A stretch of DNA of 64,000 bases from JAGWBF01 sp963663025 (lineage in GTDB: Bacteria > Chloroflexota > Dehalococcoidia > Lucifugimonadales > JAGWBF01), in contig OY760073.1 in assembly GCA_963663025.1 (NCBI GenBank), forward strand, positions 2,170,001-2,234,000, read 5' to 3'. Position 1 is the first letter of the stretch, and the number at the start of each line of letters is the position of its first letter. Under the pieces are notes generated by a model, which worked only from the letters and a program-made list of their open reading frames with translations, was not told the origin of the DNA and searched no databases. Positions 34,028 to 42,359 of the stretch are shown piece after piece. The position numbers were made by a program, and so were the translations under genes.

Positions 34028-35244
34028 CCCTCTGGCTGCCCGCCCCCGTTGTTGTAGCTCCACTCCTGCCCAGCGTGGGGGTACCGCCCCTCCAGGAGAG
34101 GGATGTGGGACTCGGACCGCAGGGGCAGGGGCAGGCCGTCCAGGATGCCCGCCGCCTCGTCGGAGCCGTCGACTCCCCACAAGCTGGGCGCGCCGACCTT
34201 CTTGCCCTGCATCAGCACCTTGAAGTCCCCCATGCCCCCTGCCCTTGCCAGGTCCAGAATACCCATAGAGTTGGCTTCCACCTGCCTCTGGTCCAGGCCC
34301 TCGGCCCGAAGGCGGCGCAGGAGCCGATTCAGCCCCAGTGTCCTGAGGAAGTGCCCCTGGGTGACGCAGCTCACAGGCTCCAGGCCATGCTTGCGGCCCT
34401 GGAGGGCCAGGGATGTGAAGTCCACGTGGGAAGTGATGTCCTGCCTGCCGATGCGGGCGTACGGGTCCGCGACCTCCGTGTGCCGGTAGTAGCACCGCAG
34501 CGTTCCCCTGGGTCCTGATCGGGCGCGCAGCTCCTGGGCTGAGCCGCCGTAGTCGATGGTCAGGACGAATCCCCGCTCCAGCGCCCCGGCGACCCCTTCG
34601 GCCCACCTACCCGCTGCCAGGTTCACCTCGGCGACCACGCCCTCCTCCAGGGCGATGCTCGCCTCATCAAGGTGCTCCCCGAGGGCCGGGGTGGACGGCT
34701 CGCCACGCTCCTCAGCCAGCGCCCCGTCATTTACCGTCACATATAACTCTTGTAAGCGCCCGTGGGCCATGGCAACCCGGTGAACGGGGAAGGCATCCAC
34801 CAGCTCGTTGGACAGGAAGCACCCGACAACGCCCTTGAGCGGGACCCCCTCGGAGATTATGCGTTGCACACCTCCCGGGCGGCCCGGGGCTTGGGAGCGG
34901 TCCAGGCAGACGTACCTCAGCCCCTCCCGAAAGGCATCTGGCAGGTGGGCGCTGTAGTCCACGATATCCCGGGCCAGCAGCCCATCGGCCCCGCCCATCT
35001 CCACCACCCAGAAGGGACGCGGACGCTCCAGGAGGTGCCAGAACTGGAAGACCTGCAGGGACAGCAGCGTAGCGAAGGCGGGGTGGGCCCTGGCGGCGGT
35101 GTAGAAGTTCTCGTGGGGGCTGATCGAGTGGCGGGTGCTGTAGAAGCCTCCTACAGGCCAGTAGAGGGCGACCTCCATGAAGTCGGCGAAGGTGATCCGG
35201 CCCTGCTGCGCGATCCGACGGCGTATCTCACCTTCGGCGTCCAT
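34024..35244 (-). CDS. SAM-dependent methyltransferase, MidA/NDUFAF7 family
   Basis: The 406-residue product has DFMEVALYWPVGGFYS, VVEMGGADGLLARDI (AdoMet-binding), SNELVDAFPVHRV and LTIDYGG, the typical MidA pattern. The mitochondrial relative NDUFAF7 methylates an arginine of respiratory complex I; bacterial substrates are not known. The gene is 21 bases upstream-adjacent to the citrate synthase gene on the same strand and may be co-transcribed with it. Confidence 0.88.
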   Translation of the reverse strand: MDAEGEIRRRIAQQGRITFADFMEVALYWPVGGFYSTRHSISPHENFYTAARAHPAFATLLSLQVFQFWHLLERPRPFWVVEMGGADGLLARDIVDYSAHLPDAFREGLRYVCLDRSQAPGRPGGVQRIISEGVPLKGVVGCFLSNELVDAFPVHRVAMAHGRLQELYVTVNDGALAEERGEPSTPALGEHLDEASIALEEGVVAEVNLAAGRWAEGVAGALERGFVLTIDYGGSAQELRARSGPRGTLRCYYRHTEVADPYARIGRQDITSHVDFTSLALQGRKHGLEPVSCVTQGHFLRTLGLNRLLRRLRAEGLDQRQVEANSMGILDLARAGGMGDFKVLMQGKKVGAPSLWGVDGSDEAAGILDGLPLPLRSESHIPLLEGRYPHAGQEWSYNNGGGQPEG

Positions 35245-35265
35245 GGGCCAACTCCGGGGCTGCGC

Positions 35266-36408
35266 TTACCCCCGCTGCTCTATGGGCACGTACTCCAGGT
35301 CCATGGGGCCCTGGTAGTCCAGGAGGGGCCTGATGAGGATGTTGTCCCGGTACTGCTCCACGCACTGAAGGGTCCAGCCTGGTATTCGCCCCAGGGCAAA
35401 GATGGATATGAACAGGTCCTCGGGTATGCCCAGCAGGTTGTAGATGGAGCCGGCGAAGAAGTCCACGTTCACGAAGATGCCCTTTGCTCGGTAGGGCACC
35501 ATGATCTGCTCTTCCAGGTACCTGAGTATCTGGTGCCAGTGAGGCTGGCCCATCTTCTCACCCAGATCCCGGGAGCGTTCCCGGAGGTGCCTCGCCCGCG
35601 GATCCTCGGCCCGATACACCCGGTGGCCGAAGCCCATGACTCGCCCCCCGCCGTCCAGCAGGTTGCGTGCATACTCATCGGCGTTCTCGGGCTGGCCGAT
35701 CTCCATGGCCATCTTCATAACTTCTTCAGCCGCCCCCCCATGCCACGGCCCCTTCAGGACCCCTATGCCCGTCACCACGGCTGAGTGAAGATCCGACAGC
35801 GTAGACGCGGCCACCCTAGCACCAAAGGCCGAGGCGTTGGAGCTGTGCTCAGCATGAAGGATGAAGTCCACATCCATCAACTTCTGAGTCTCCTCGTCGG
35901 GCACGTCCCCTGACAGCATGTACAGGAAGTTGCCGGCGTGGTTGAGGTCCGGGTTGGGCGCCACGGGCTCCAGTCCTTGGCGGATGCGGTGGTGGGCAGC
36001 AACTATAGTCGGCCCCTGAGCAGTGAGGCGCACACCCTTGCGGATGGTCGCCTCCTCAGAGTTGTCGTTCACCTCCGTCTCGAAGGCCGAGAGGGCGGAC
36101 ACCGCCGTCCGCAGGGCATCCATTGGGTGGCTGTCGGATACCACTCGGATCACATCTACGACCTGCTTGGGAATTCCCCGGCTGGCCCTTAGCTGAGCAT
36201 CGAACGCATCAAGCTGGCTCTGAGTAGGCAGCTCTCCGTAGAAGAGCAGATAGACGATCTCCTCAAAGGTGGAACGCTCAGCGAGGTCATGGATGTTGTA
36301 GCCCCTGTACAGGAGCTTGCCGGCCTGGCCATCCACAAAGCTGGCCTCCGATGTGTCAAAGACAACATCCTTCAGGCCACGCTTGATATCCGCCTTTTCA
36401 GAAGTCAC
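35266..36408 (-). CDS. gltA: Citrate synthase
   Basis: The enzyme condenses acetyl-CoA and oxaloacetate at the entry to the TCA cycle. The 380-residue product has FEEIVYLLFYGELPTQSQL, the active-site region LHAEHSSNASAFGAR and GFGHRVYRAEDPRARHL, with the catalytic His residues of both and a later Asp. Length and motifs fit the type found in Gram-positives and archaea; methylcitrate synthase activity cannot be excluded. A good promoter lies 150 bases upstream. Confidence 0.95.
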   Translation of the reverse strand: MTSEKADIKRGLKDVVFDTSEASFVDGQAGKLLYRGYNIHDLAERSTFEEIVYLLFYGELPTQSQLDAFDAQLRASRGIPKQVVDVIRVVSDSHPMDALRTAVSALSAFETEVNDNSEEATIRKGVRLTAQGPTIVAAHHRIRQGLEPVAPNPDLNHAGNFLYMLSGDVPDEETQKLMDVDFILHAEHSSNASAFGARVAASTLSDLHSAVVTGIGVLKGPWHGGAAEEVMKMAMEIGQPENADEYARNLLDGGGRVMGFGHRVYRAEDPRARHLRERSRDLGEKMGQPHWHQILRYLEEQIMVPYRAKGIFVNVDFFAGSIYNLLGIPEDLFISIFALGRIPGWTLQCVEQYRDNILIRPLLDYQGPMDLEYVPIEQRG

Positions 36409-36860
36409 CTCAGCTCCTCCTTGCTGCCCAAAGAGATATCACAAGAGATACTGAAAGCGATGCTAAAGAACCAGCCAAGTAACCCGGGTGTGGCGCATGT
36501 CCCTATCTGACGGACCGGCTAGGCTATGCTGACCGGTCCTGGGACGCCTGTGTGGGAATGGTACCATCGCCCCCTAGGGGTGTCAACTTGGATTACACGG
36601 AACGTCGGTACCCACGATCGCTAATGGTGTACTGGATAAGTAAACTCTATAGACAGAGCAGAGGAGTAGGTAACAGTAGTGGCGTGGAAAAATGGGAGAA
36701 GGTAGGTGGGTGAAAGGTACTGGCTTCTGAAGAACTGCTGAGTTCTGCAGGAAAAGTAGAGTTAGAAGTGGGGAAAGAAAGTGAGGCTGCCGAATCCCGA
36801 TAGGGTTAGCCCCGCACTTAGTGCCGCGTTATCCCCGTGTTGGGGCGAGTTATCCCCGTT
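36409..36860. other. Intergenic region between the citrate synthase promoter and the SelA-like gene end
   Basis: On the left it holds the leader and promoter of the citrate synthase gene, with an inverted repeat GGACCGG (36512-36518) and CCGGTCC (36533-36539) in the leader. On the right two direct repeats TTATCCCCGT (36829-36838 and 36850-36859) flank TGTTGGGGCGA just after the stop of the SelA-like gene. The central part, 36600-36780, is purine-rich on the plus strand and shows no gene. Confidence 0.5.
36558..36586 (-). promoter_or_regulatory. Promoter of the citrate synthase gene
   Basis: On the minus strand TTGACA (36586-36581) and TACCAT (36563-36558) are 17 bases apart. The transcript would begin near 36551 and carry a leader of about 140 bases. 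Confidence 0.6.
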
Positions 36861-37997
36861 CTACTTGGTCAGCTCAGCCCTGATTCGCTGGCTAAGGACC
36901 TCGACCTCTGCTTCAGTGAGGTTGGTTGGGTCAACGGTCAGCTCGTCGGGGTCGCTCAGGCCTCCGAAATAGATGGGTGGGTCGCCGTTGGCCAAAGTGC
37001 TGACGACCTCGTCCTTGCTAGGTCCCTGCCAATCGGGGCCGAACCTGATCACAGCGGTGGGGATGAGGTAGTCGAAGTCGTCTAACTCGATGGACACGGC
37101 TATGCCTGGGATCTCCGTGAGGGCGTCGACGACGGGCTGGAGGAGGCTCCGGTACTCGGCGAACTCGGTGTCATCGTCCTCGTCGACGAACAACTCCAGG
37201 GCCGTCACAAGCCCCACGATCTCCTCCTTGGACACCTTCATGGGCCGGGCGAGGAACTGGTTTGGGTTGGCCTGTGCTGCGGCAGCTGCTATCAGGTCCG
37301 CCCGCCCGCATAGTATGCCGGTGCCCTGGGGGCCCCGTATGCCTTTGCCCCCGCTGAACACCACCATGTCGGCGCCCTGGTCCAGGTAGCGGGTCAGGTT
37401 GGCCCTGGGGGGCAGCATGGATGCGCCATCGACGATGACGGGCACATCGTGCTTGTGGGCGATTCGGCACACCTCTTCCAGCCCCATGGCCCGCCGGCTA
37501 AGGTGGTTGGAGAAAAGGTAGGCTATAGCTGCTGTGGACTCGGTGATGGCGCCCTCCATCTCCCATGCCTGGGTGCGCCGTCCGTCACCCACGCCCACCA
37601 GCTTGGCACCGGCTGCCCGGTATGCTTGGTCATAGGCGAACCGGTGGCAGTTCTGGATGATTATCTCGTTCTTCATCCCGGTGGTGTCGGGGAGCTGCCG
37701 CATCCTGAAGGGATCGGCGCCTGCAATGCACGCAGCCGCCTGGAGCACCAGCCCGCCCGCGGCCCCGCTGCACACGAAGCCCGCTTCGGCGCCGGTGAGC
37801 TGGGCGATTCGTTCTCCGGCCCGCTGGTTCAGGTCGTTGACCTCCACCATCACGGTGGCGGCCCTGGACATGGCGTCCAGCACCTCAGGGCGGGTGCGGC
37901 TGCCTCCCAGCCGGGTTATCGGCCCGCCCGCGTTGATGATGGGGCTGACGCCCAAGCCCGAGTAAACGCCCGTTGGATCCCACTGGCTGGTTGTCAT
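36861..37997 (-). CDS. PLP-dependent SelA-like protein (D-glucosaminate-6-phosphate ammonia-lyase type)
   Basis: From ATG 37997 (after GGAGGG) the product has 378 residues, starting MTTSQWDPTGVYSGLGVSPI and containing INAGGPITRLGG, GAEAGFVCSGAAGGL, PVIVDGASMLPP and VVFSGGKGIRGPQGTG, where the Lys should bind PLP. This is the SelA-like branch of class V-fold PLP enzymes; the motif differs from true selenocysteine synthase, which has GDKLLGGPQ. A lyase or racemase for an amino acid derivative is likely. It is third in the moeB-cysK operon, 19 bases behind cysK. Confidence 0.82.
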   Translation of the reverse strand: MTTSQWDPTGVYSGLGVSPIINAGGPITRLGGSRTRPEVLDAMSRAATVMVEVNDLNQRAGERIAQLTGAEAGFVCSGAAGGLVLQAAACIAGADPFRMRQLPDTTGMKNEIIIQNCHRFAYDQAYRAAGAKLVGVGDGRRTQAWEMEGAITESTAAIAYLFSNHLSRRAMGLEEVCRIAHKHDVPVIVDGASMLPPRANLTRYLDQGADMVVFSGGKGIRGPQGTGILCGRADLIAAAAAQANPNQFLARPMKVSKEEIVGLVTALELFVDEDDDTEFAEYRSLLQPVVDALTEIPGIAVSIELDDFDYLIPTAVIRFGPDWQGPSKDEVVSTLANGDPPIYFGGLSDPDELTVDPTNLTEAEVEVLSQRIRAELTK

Positions 37998-38016
37998 GAG
38001 ACCCTCCTGGTTTTGG

Positions 38017-38952
38017 CTACCACCAGATTTTGCCCCTGGCCTGCTCTTCCATCTCGACGTAGTCCTTGGTCCAGAGGCCGGTACTGAGGTATTTCCAACC
38101 ACCGTCGGCCAGCAGGCAGACGATGTGGCCCTGATCCATCCGCTGGGCCATCTTCATGGCTGCATACACCACCGAGCCCGAAGAGACGCCTGCGAAGATG
38201 CCTTCCAGCCGGAGAAGGTCCTTGGTCATGTGGAAGGCGTCGCTACTCTGCACCATCATCCTGGAGTCCAGCAGGGACAAATCCAGGATGGGCGGGATGA
38301 AACCCTCCTCCAGGCTCCGGAGGCCTCCGATGACATCGCCCAACTCAGGGGCAACGGCGACTATCTTCAGGTCGGGATTGTGCTCTTTCAGGCGCCGGCC
38401 CGTTCCCATGAGAGTTCCGCCGGTGCCCAGCCCAGCGACGAACATATCCACATCGGGCAGGTCCCGGATTATCTCGGGACCTGTGGTGTCGTAGTGGGCG
38501 CCGGGGTTGGCCGAGTTGCCGTACTGGTAGGGCATGAAGTACTTGTCGCCGTCGGCCTCCATCATCTCCTGGGCCACCACGATGGAGCCGTTGGTACCCG
38601 AGGCACCGTCGGAGTAAACGATAGATGCGCCGTAGGCTTCCAGGAGGTGGGTGCGCTCGGCGCTGACGTTGTCCGGCATCACCACCTTGACCTTGTACCC
38701 CTTCAGTCCACCCACGAATGCGAGGGATATGCCCGTGTTACCGCTGGTGGGTTCGAGGATGGTCTTGTCGTAGGTGAGGGCCCCGTCCTCCTCCGCCTTG
38801 TCCAGCATGTACTGGGCGATGCGGTCTTTGACGCTGCCCGTGGGGTTACTGCCTTCCAGCTTGGCATACACATGGACCCCTTTCTTGAGGTCCATGTTCT
38901 GCAGCTCCACCAGGGGGGTGTTGCCGATGGTGTCCAGTATCCCGCTGGGCAT
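38017..38952 (-). CDS. cysK: Cysteine synthase family PLP enzyme
   Basis: The enzyme makes cysteine from an activated serine and sulfide (or a sulfur carrier). The 311-residue product has the PLP lysine in TGSVKDRIAQYML (near residue 41), the substrate loop EPTSGNTGISLA and the phosphate-binding GLGTGGTLMGTG. ATG at 38952 comes one base after the moeB stop. With moeB upstream, sulfur may be delivered by a carrier protein, as in the CysM type of mycobacteria, but no carrier gene is seen here. Confidence 0.93.
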   Translation of the reverse strand: MPSGILDTIGNTPLVELQNMDLKKGVHVYAKLEGSNPTGSVKDRIAQYMLDKAEEDGALTYDKTILEPTSGNTGISLAFVGGLKGYKVKVVMPDNVSAERTHLLEAYGASIVYSDGASGTNGSIVVAQEMMEADGDKYFMPYQYGNSANPGAHYDTTGPEIIRDLPDVDMFVAGLGTGGTLMGTGRRLKEHNPDLKIVAVAPELGDVIGGLRSLEEGFIPPILDLSLLDSRMMVQSSDAFHMTKDLLRLEGIFAGVSSGSVVYAAMKMAQRMDQGHIVCLLADGGWKYLSTGLWTKDYVEMEEQARGKIWW

Positions 38953-38953
38953 C

Positions 38954-39805
38954 TTAGCCTTTGTGCATTCCGTTGTCGGCGGGGGCCGTAACCCCGCAGA
39001 ACACCTCGTAGTCGATCAGCTCCGTCACCGTCGGGTTGTCCCCGCAGAGGGGGCACTTGGGGTTCTTGGGTATCCGCACCTGGCGGAAGTCCATGCTGAG
39101 GGCATCGATGAGCAGCAGGCGCGATGAGAGGCTCTCCCCAATGCCCAGGATCAGCTTCAGGGTCTCTACAGCCTGGATGCTCCCCACCAAGCCTGTCAGG
39201 GCGCCCAGGACGCCGGCCTCGGCGCAGTTGGGCACCATGCCTGGAGGAGGAGGCGAAGGGAAGAGGCAGCGATAGCAGCCCTGGTCCGGCAGGTACACCG
39301 TGGCTTGGCCGTCGAAGATCAGGATGCTCCCATCCACCAGGGGAATGTTGGACAGGTAGCAGGCATCGTTGATCAGGTACCTGGAGGGGAAGTTGTCGGC
39401 CCCGTTGATCACCACATCGTAGTCCCTGATGATGTCCATGGCGTTCTCCGACGTCAGCCAGGTGTCGTGGGCAACGACGTTGGTGTCGGGGTTGAACTGG
39501 TGGATGCTGTCCGTTGCCGACTGGACCTTGGATCTGCCCACATCGTCGGTGTGATGTAGGATCTGCCTCTGGAGGTTGGAGACATCCACCACATCGAAGT
39601 CGGCAACCCCGATGGTGCCCACGCCTGCTAGAGCGAGGTACACCGCCGACGGGGAGCCCAGGCCGCCCGCGCCTACGATCAGCACCTTGGACTCCAGCAG
39701 CTTCCGCTGGCCGCGGCTCCCCACCTGGGGCATGATGATGTGCCGGCTGTAGCGCTTTACCTGGTCGGGGGTCAAGCTAAGGGGTTGGGTTTGTGTCTGG
39801 GTCAT
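38954..39805 (-). CDS. moeB: MoeB/ThiF family adenylyltransferase
   Basis: The enzyme activates the C-terminal Gly-Gly of sulfur-carrier proteins with ATP. The 283-residue product has VGAGGLGSPSAVYLALAGVG (ATP-binding), DVSNLQRQILH, two Cys-x2-Cys pairs for zinc (CYRC and CPLC) and no rhodanese domain. ATG at 39805 has GGAGG seven bases upstream; a longer frame from 39832 would run into the leader hairpin. It heads the operon with cysK and the SelA-like gene, behind an attenuator-like leader. Confidence 0.92.
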   Translation of the reverse strand: MTQTQTQPLSLTPDQVKRYSRHIIMPQVGSRGQRKLLESKVLIVGAGGLGSPSAVYLALAGVGTIGVADFDVVDVSNLQRQILHHTDDVGRSKVQSATDSIHQFNPDTNVVAHDTWLTSENAMDIIRDYDVVINGADNFPSRYLINDACYLSNIPLVDGSILIFDGQATVYLPDQGCYRCLFPSPPPPGMVPNCAEAGVLGALTGLVGSIQAVETLKLILGIGESLSSRLLLIDALSMDFRQVRIPKNPKCPLCGDNPTVTELIDYEVFCGVTAPADNGMHKG

Positions 39806-39830
39806 TTGTGCGCCTCCTGTGCTTTCGGAC

Positions 39831-39919
39831 AAAAAACATGCGCCCTCTCCATCTAACTTGAGAGGACGCAGCCTGTGCAGTTCTTATGTGGCCGGCATGC
39901 CCTCTACATCAGAGGGCGC
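39831..39919 (-). promoter_or_regulatory. Attenuator-like leader of the moeB-cysK operon
   Basis: In transcript order: GCGCCCTCT (39919-39911) forms a hairpin with AGAGGGC (39905-39899). Later GCGTCCTCT (39869-39861) pairs with AGAGGGCGC (39848-39840), with one G-U pair, and is followed by CAT and six Us (39836-39831), an intrinsic terminator 14 bases before the ribosome-binding site. The first strand GCGCCCTCT is also a perfect 9-base complement of the last strand, so an antiterminator can form instead. I do not recognise a known riboswitch class. Confidence 0.65.
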
Positions 39920-39964
39920 AAACACAAGTGAAAAAGGTCGTCTTCGAGTCTCATTCCGCCCTCT

Positions 39965-39994
39965 AATGTATCCCAGCAGGTGTCCGAGTGTCAA
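39965..39994 (-). promoter_or_regulatory. Promoter of the moeB-cysK operon
   Basis: On the minus strand TTGACA (39994-39989) and TACATT (39970-39965) are 18 bases apart. The start site would be near 39958, giving a leader of about 150 bases that includes the attenuator. Confidence 0.65.
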
Positions 39995-40013
39995 GGTAGA
40001 TTGGGTATCTGGG

Positions 40014-40475
40014 CTATGCGGCGGCGGGTGTCTGCTCCCTTGCCTGTTGGCCTCCCTCGGCTGCCATCTGGTGCTGGCGGTCGAGCAGGTCTGCTATCGA
40101 TGTGGAGCTCAGCAGGTCCTGGATGGCTTCGTCCACAGTCTGCCAGATGCTCCGCTGGGGACAGCAGACAGACAGGGTGCACTCGTTGGGTGCGATGAGG
40201 CAGTCCATGGACGGTGTGTTGCCTTCCAGGGTGGACATGACCATCCACAGGCTGATCTCCGAGGGGTTCTTGGCCAGCATATGGCCCCCGGAAGGGCCGC
40301 GGCGACTGGTGATGAGGCCGTACTTGTGCAGGATAGTCAGAAGCTGGTCAAGGTAGGCTTGGGGGATAGCTTGCCTGGTTGCGATGTCGGCCGTTTGCAC
40401 GGGGCGGCTCCCGTAATGGTCGGCCAACTCGACCAGCGCCCTGACGCCGTAATCGACGCGCATCGGAACTTTCAT
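40014..40475 (-). CDS. Rrf2 family transcriptional regulator
   Basis: The 153-residue product starts MKVPMRVDYGVRALVELADH and has a winged helix with QAIPQAYLDQLLTILHKYGLI and GGHMLAKNPSEIS. Cysteines in DCLIAPNECTLSVCCPQ (near 92-107) could hold an Fe-S cluster as in IscR. CymR, another Rrf2 protein, controls cysteine metabolism, so control of the adjacent moeB-cysK operon is plausible. ATG at 40475 follows GGAGGTAGGAG. Confidence 0.9.
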   Translation of the reverse strand: MKVPMRVDYGVRALVELADHYGSRPVQTADIATRQAIPQAYLDQLLTILHKYGLITSRRGPSGGHMLAKNPSEISLWMVMSTLEGNTPSMDCLIAPNECTLSVCCPQRSIWQTVDEAIQDLLSSTSIADLLDRQHQMAAEGGQQAREQTPAAA

Positions 40476-40506
40476 CGCTCCTACCTCCGGCAGGGCCCTT
40501 TAGCAG

Positions 40507-40535
40507 ATTCTAGCACCCGCAGCATCGGATAGCAA
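40507..40535 (-). promoter_or_regulatory. Promoter of the Rrf2 regulator gene
   Basis: On the minus strand TTGCTA (40535-40530) and TAGAAT (40512-40507) are 17 bases apart, about 30 bases before the ATG. Confidence 0.55.
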
Positions 40536-40631
40536 CGCCGGGGCAGAACGGCGACGAAAGAGTTCGGGGACAGCGGTTCCCGATCAGGACGTTGTCCTCC
40601 CTTCGAACTTCCGGCCTGACGGTGGGAGGCC

Positions 40632-40661
40632 TTGACGCTGACCGTTGTCGGGCAGTAACGT
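40632..40661 (+). promoter_or_regulatory. Possible promoter of the L25 gene
   Basis: TTGACG (40632-40637) and TAACGT (40656-40661) are 18 bases apart, about 85 bases before the start. The -10 box is weak. Confidence 0.35.
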
Positions 40662-40749
40662 ACTCAGTTGACCATCATCAGTGGATGGAGACCATTTTGC
40701 CTGGGGAACGGACCATCGGGTCAACCCAGGAAATTAGAAGGGACACAAA

Positions 40750-41386
40750 GTGGCAAACAGGATCACCCTCTCGCTGGAAACTCGCACCATCATAGGAAAA
40801 CAGGTGAAGAAACTTCGCAAGGCCGGCACCGTGCCTGTGCACTTGTATGGCCCCTCCATCTCTCCCCGGTTCCTCCAATGCGCCACCTCCGATCTACTTA
40901 AGGTGCTGGTACAGGCCGGCAGCAACACGCCCGTATTCGTCACCCTGCCGGACAGCGGTGAGGAGCACCTGGCATTTGTCCGGGAAGTTCAATGGGAGCC
41001 CCTGCGAGGCACCCTTCTTCACGTGGACCTGCTGCAAACGGATGTCTCCCAGAGGGTCTCCGCCGAGGTCCCCATTTTGCTGGAGGGCGAGTCTCAAGCA
41101 GCCAGAGAGGTCGGGGGCACCGTTGGCCAGGTGCTGCGCACCCTGAGCGTGGAGGCCCTGCCCCTGGATATGCCCGGCGACCTGCGCGTGGATGTATCGG
41201 TGCTGACCGACGACAACAACGTCCTGCGGGCAGGGGATATCTCCCTCCCTGGCAACGTCACCCTGCTTACCCGATTCCGAAGAGATGGTGGCACGCATAG
41301 AGCTGCCTGTGCGTGCGGAGGAAGTAGTGGTGGCGGAAGAAGCGGAAGAGGCTGCGCCTGCAGAGACCGAGGAAGAAGCGGAATAG
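40750..41386 (+). CDS. rplY: Ribosomal protein L25/Ctc, with a frameshift near its end
   Basis: L25 binds 5S rRNA. From GTG at 40750 the frame reads ANRITLSLETRTIIGKQVKK and, further on, RGTLLHVDLLQTD, VSAEVPILLEGE and LPGNVTLLT, as in the long Ctc form. At 41270-41272 one base too many (CCC) throws the frame off; without it the protein continues DSEEMVARIELPVRAEEVVV into a Glu-rich tail and stops at 41386. The shifted frame runs to 41445 with an abnormal Gly/Arg tail into the converging fmt gene. An error or fresh mutation is likely. Confidence 0.88.
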
Positions 41387-41408
41387 CCCGGCCCCTTCGA
41401 CCGGCCCG

Positions 41409-42359
41409 TCAGCTTGGCAGGGTCGCGCCGACAAACTCGGGGTAGCCGCGCAGGAACTCTCCGGCGCTAATGGCCCGCTTTCCCTCCAACTGAAGAGATG
41501 ACAGGGCCAGTACGCCGCGCCCCGTTGTAACGCCGATGCCGTATCCGGTGTCTGACACCACCGTGCCTGGCGTGGGACCGGTCCCACCCGCTGCTGTATA
41601 GTCATCGACCACGCTGGCAGACAGGACCTTCAGCATCTTGCCGCCCCAGGTGGTGTACAGCCCCGGCCAGGGTGTGAAGGCCCGGCACCGCCTCTCCAGG
41701 TCCCGCGCGGTCAGCGTCCAGTCAGCCTCCCCGTCGGCCTTATCGAGCTTCCTGGTTGAGGTAGCTCGTGCAGGGTCTTGGGCTTGGGGGATTATGTCAC
41801 CATCGAACCAGCCGGGCAGCACCTCTGCCATCATATCGGCCCCCAGCTCAAAGAGCTTCTCGGTAAGCTGCTGGGCTGTCGCGGAACCGGTCCAACCCCA
41901 AAGCTCTCGGGCCGCAAGTACGGGGCCGGTGTCCATGCCCTCATCCAGGAGCATGATGGTGGTTCCAGTCGGGTCCTCCTCTTCCAGGATGGCTGATGCC
42001 ACCGGTGAGGGGCCCCGAAACCTGGGCAGGAGGGACGGATGGATGTTCAAGCATCCGCGGCGAGGGAGTTCCAGGACCTCTGGGGGGAGGAGCTTGCCGT
42101 ATGCAGCCACAACCACCAGGTCAGGTTCCAGAAGGGCAAGCTCCCTTTGGGCCTCGTCTACTCTAAGGGAAGCTGGCTGGAGCACCTGGATCCCCCTGGA
42201 CAGGGCGAATGACTTGACCGGCGTCGGAACAGCGCTCCTGCCCCTGCCGGCAATCTTGTCCGGTTGCGTAAATACAGCAACCACATCGTGGCCCTGGCCC
42301 AGGATACTATCGAGGACCCCGACAACGTAATTTGGACTGCCCATGAAGACGATTCGCAT
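41409..42359 (-). CDS. fmt: Methionyl-tRNA formyltransferase
   Basis: The enzyme formylates initiator Met-tRNA. From ATG 42359 the product has 316 residues, with MRIVFMGSPNYVVGVLDSIL at the start, the folate-binding/catalytic region NIHPSLLPRFRGPSPV and LLDEGMDTGPVLA. TTG at 42368 is an alternative start. It converges with the L25 gene, leaving 22 bases between the stops if L25 ends at 41386. Confidence 0.95.
   Translation of the reverse strand: MRIVFMGSPNYVVGVLDSILGQGHDVVAVFTQPDKIAGRGRSAVPTPVKSFALSRGIQVLQPASLRVDEAQRELALLEPDLVVVAAYGKLLPPEVLELPRRGCLNIHPSLLPRFRGPSPVASAILEEEDPTGTTIMLLDEGMDTGPVLAARELWGWTGSATAQQLTEKLFELGADMMAEVLPGWFDGDIIPQAQDPARATSTRKLDKADGEADWTLTARDLERRCRAFTPWPGLYTTWGGKMLKVLSASVVDDYTAAGGTGPTPGTVVSDTGYGIGVTTGRGVLALSSLQLEGKRAISAGEFLRGYPEFVGATLPS

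Noticed and set aside
36829..36859. Two TTATCCCCGT repeats as DnaA boxes
   Set aside because: Only two copies, they differ from TTATCCACA at key positions, and dnaA is 6 kb away; noted as a direct repeat only.
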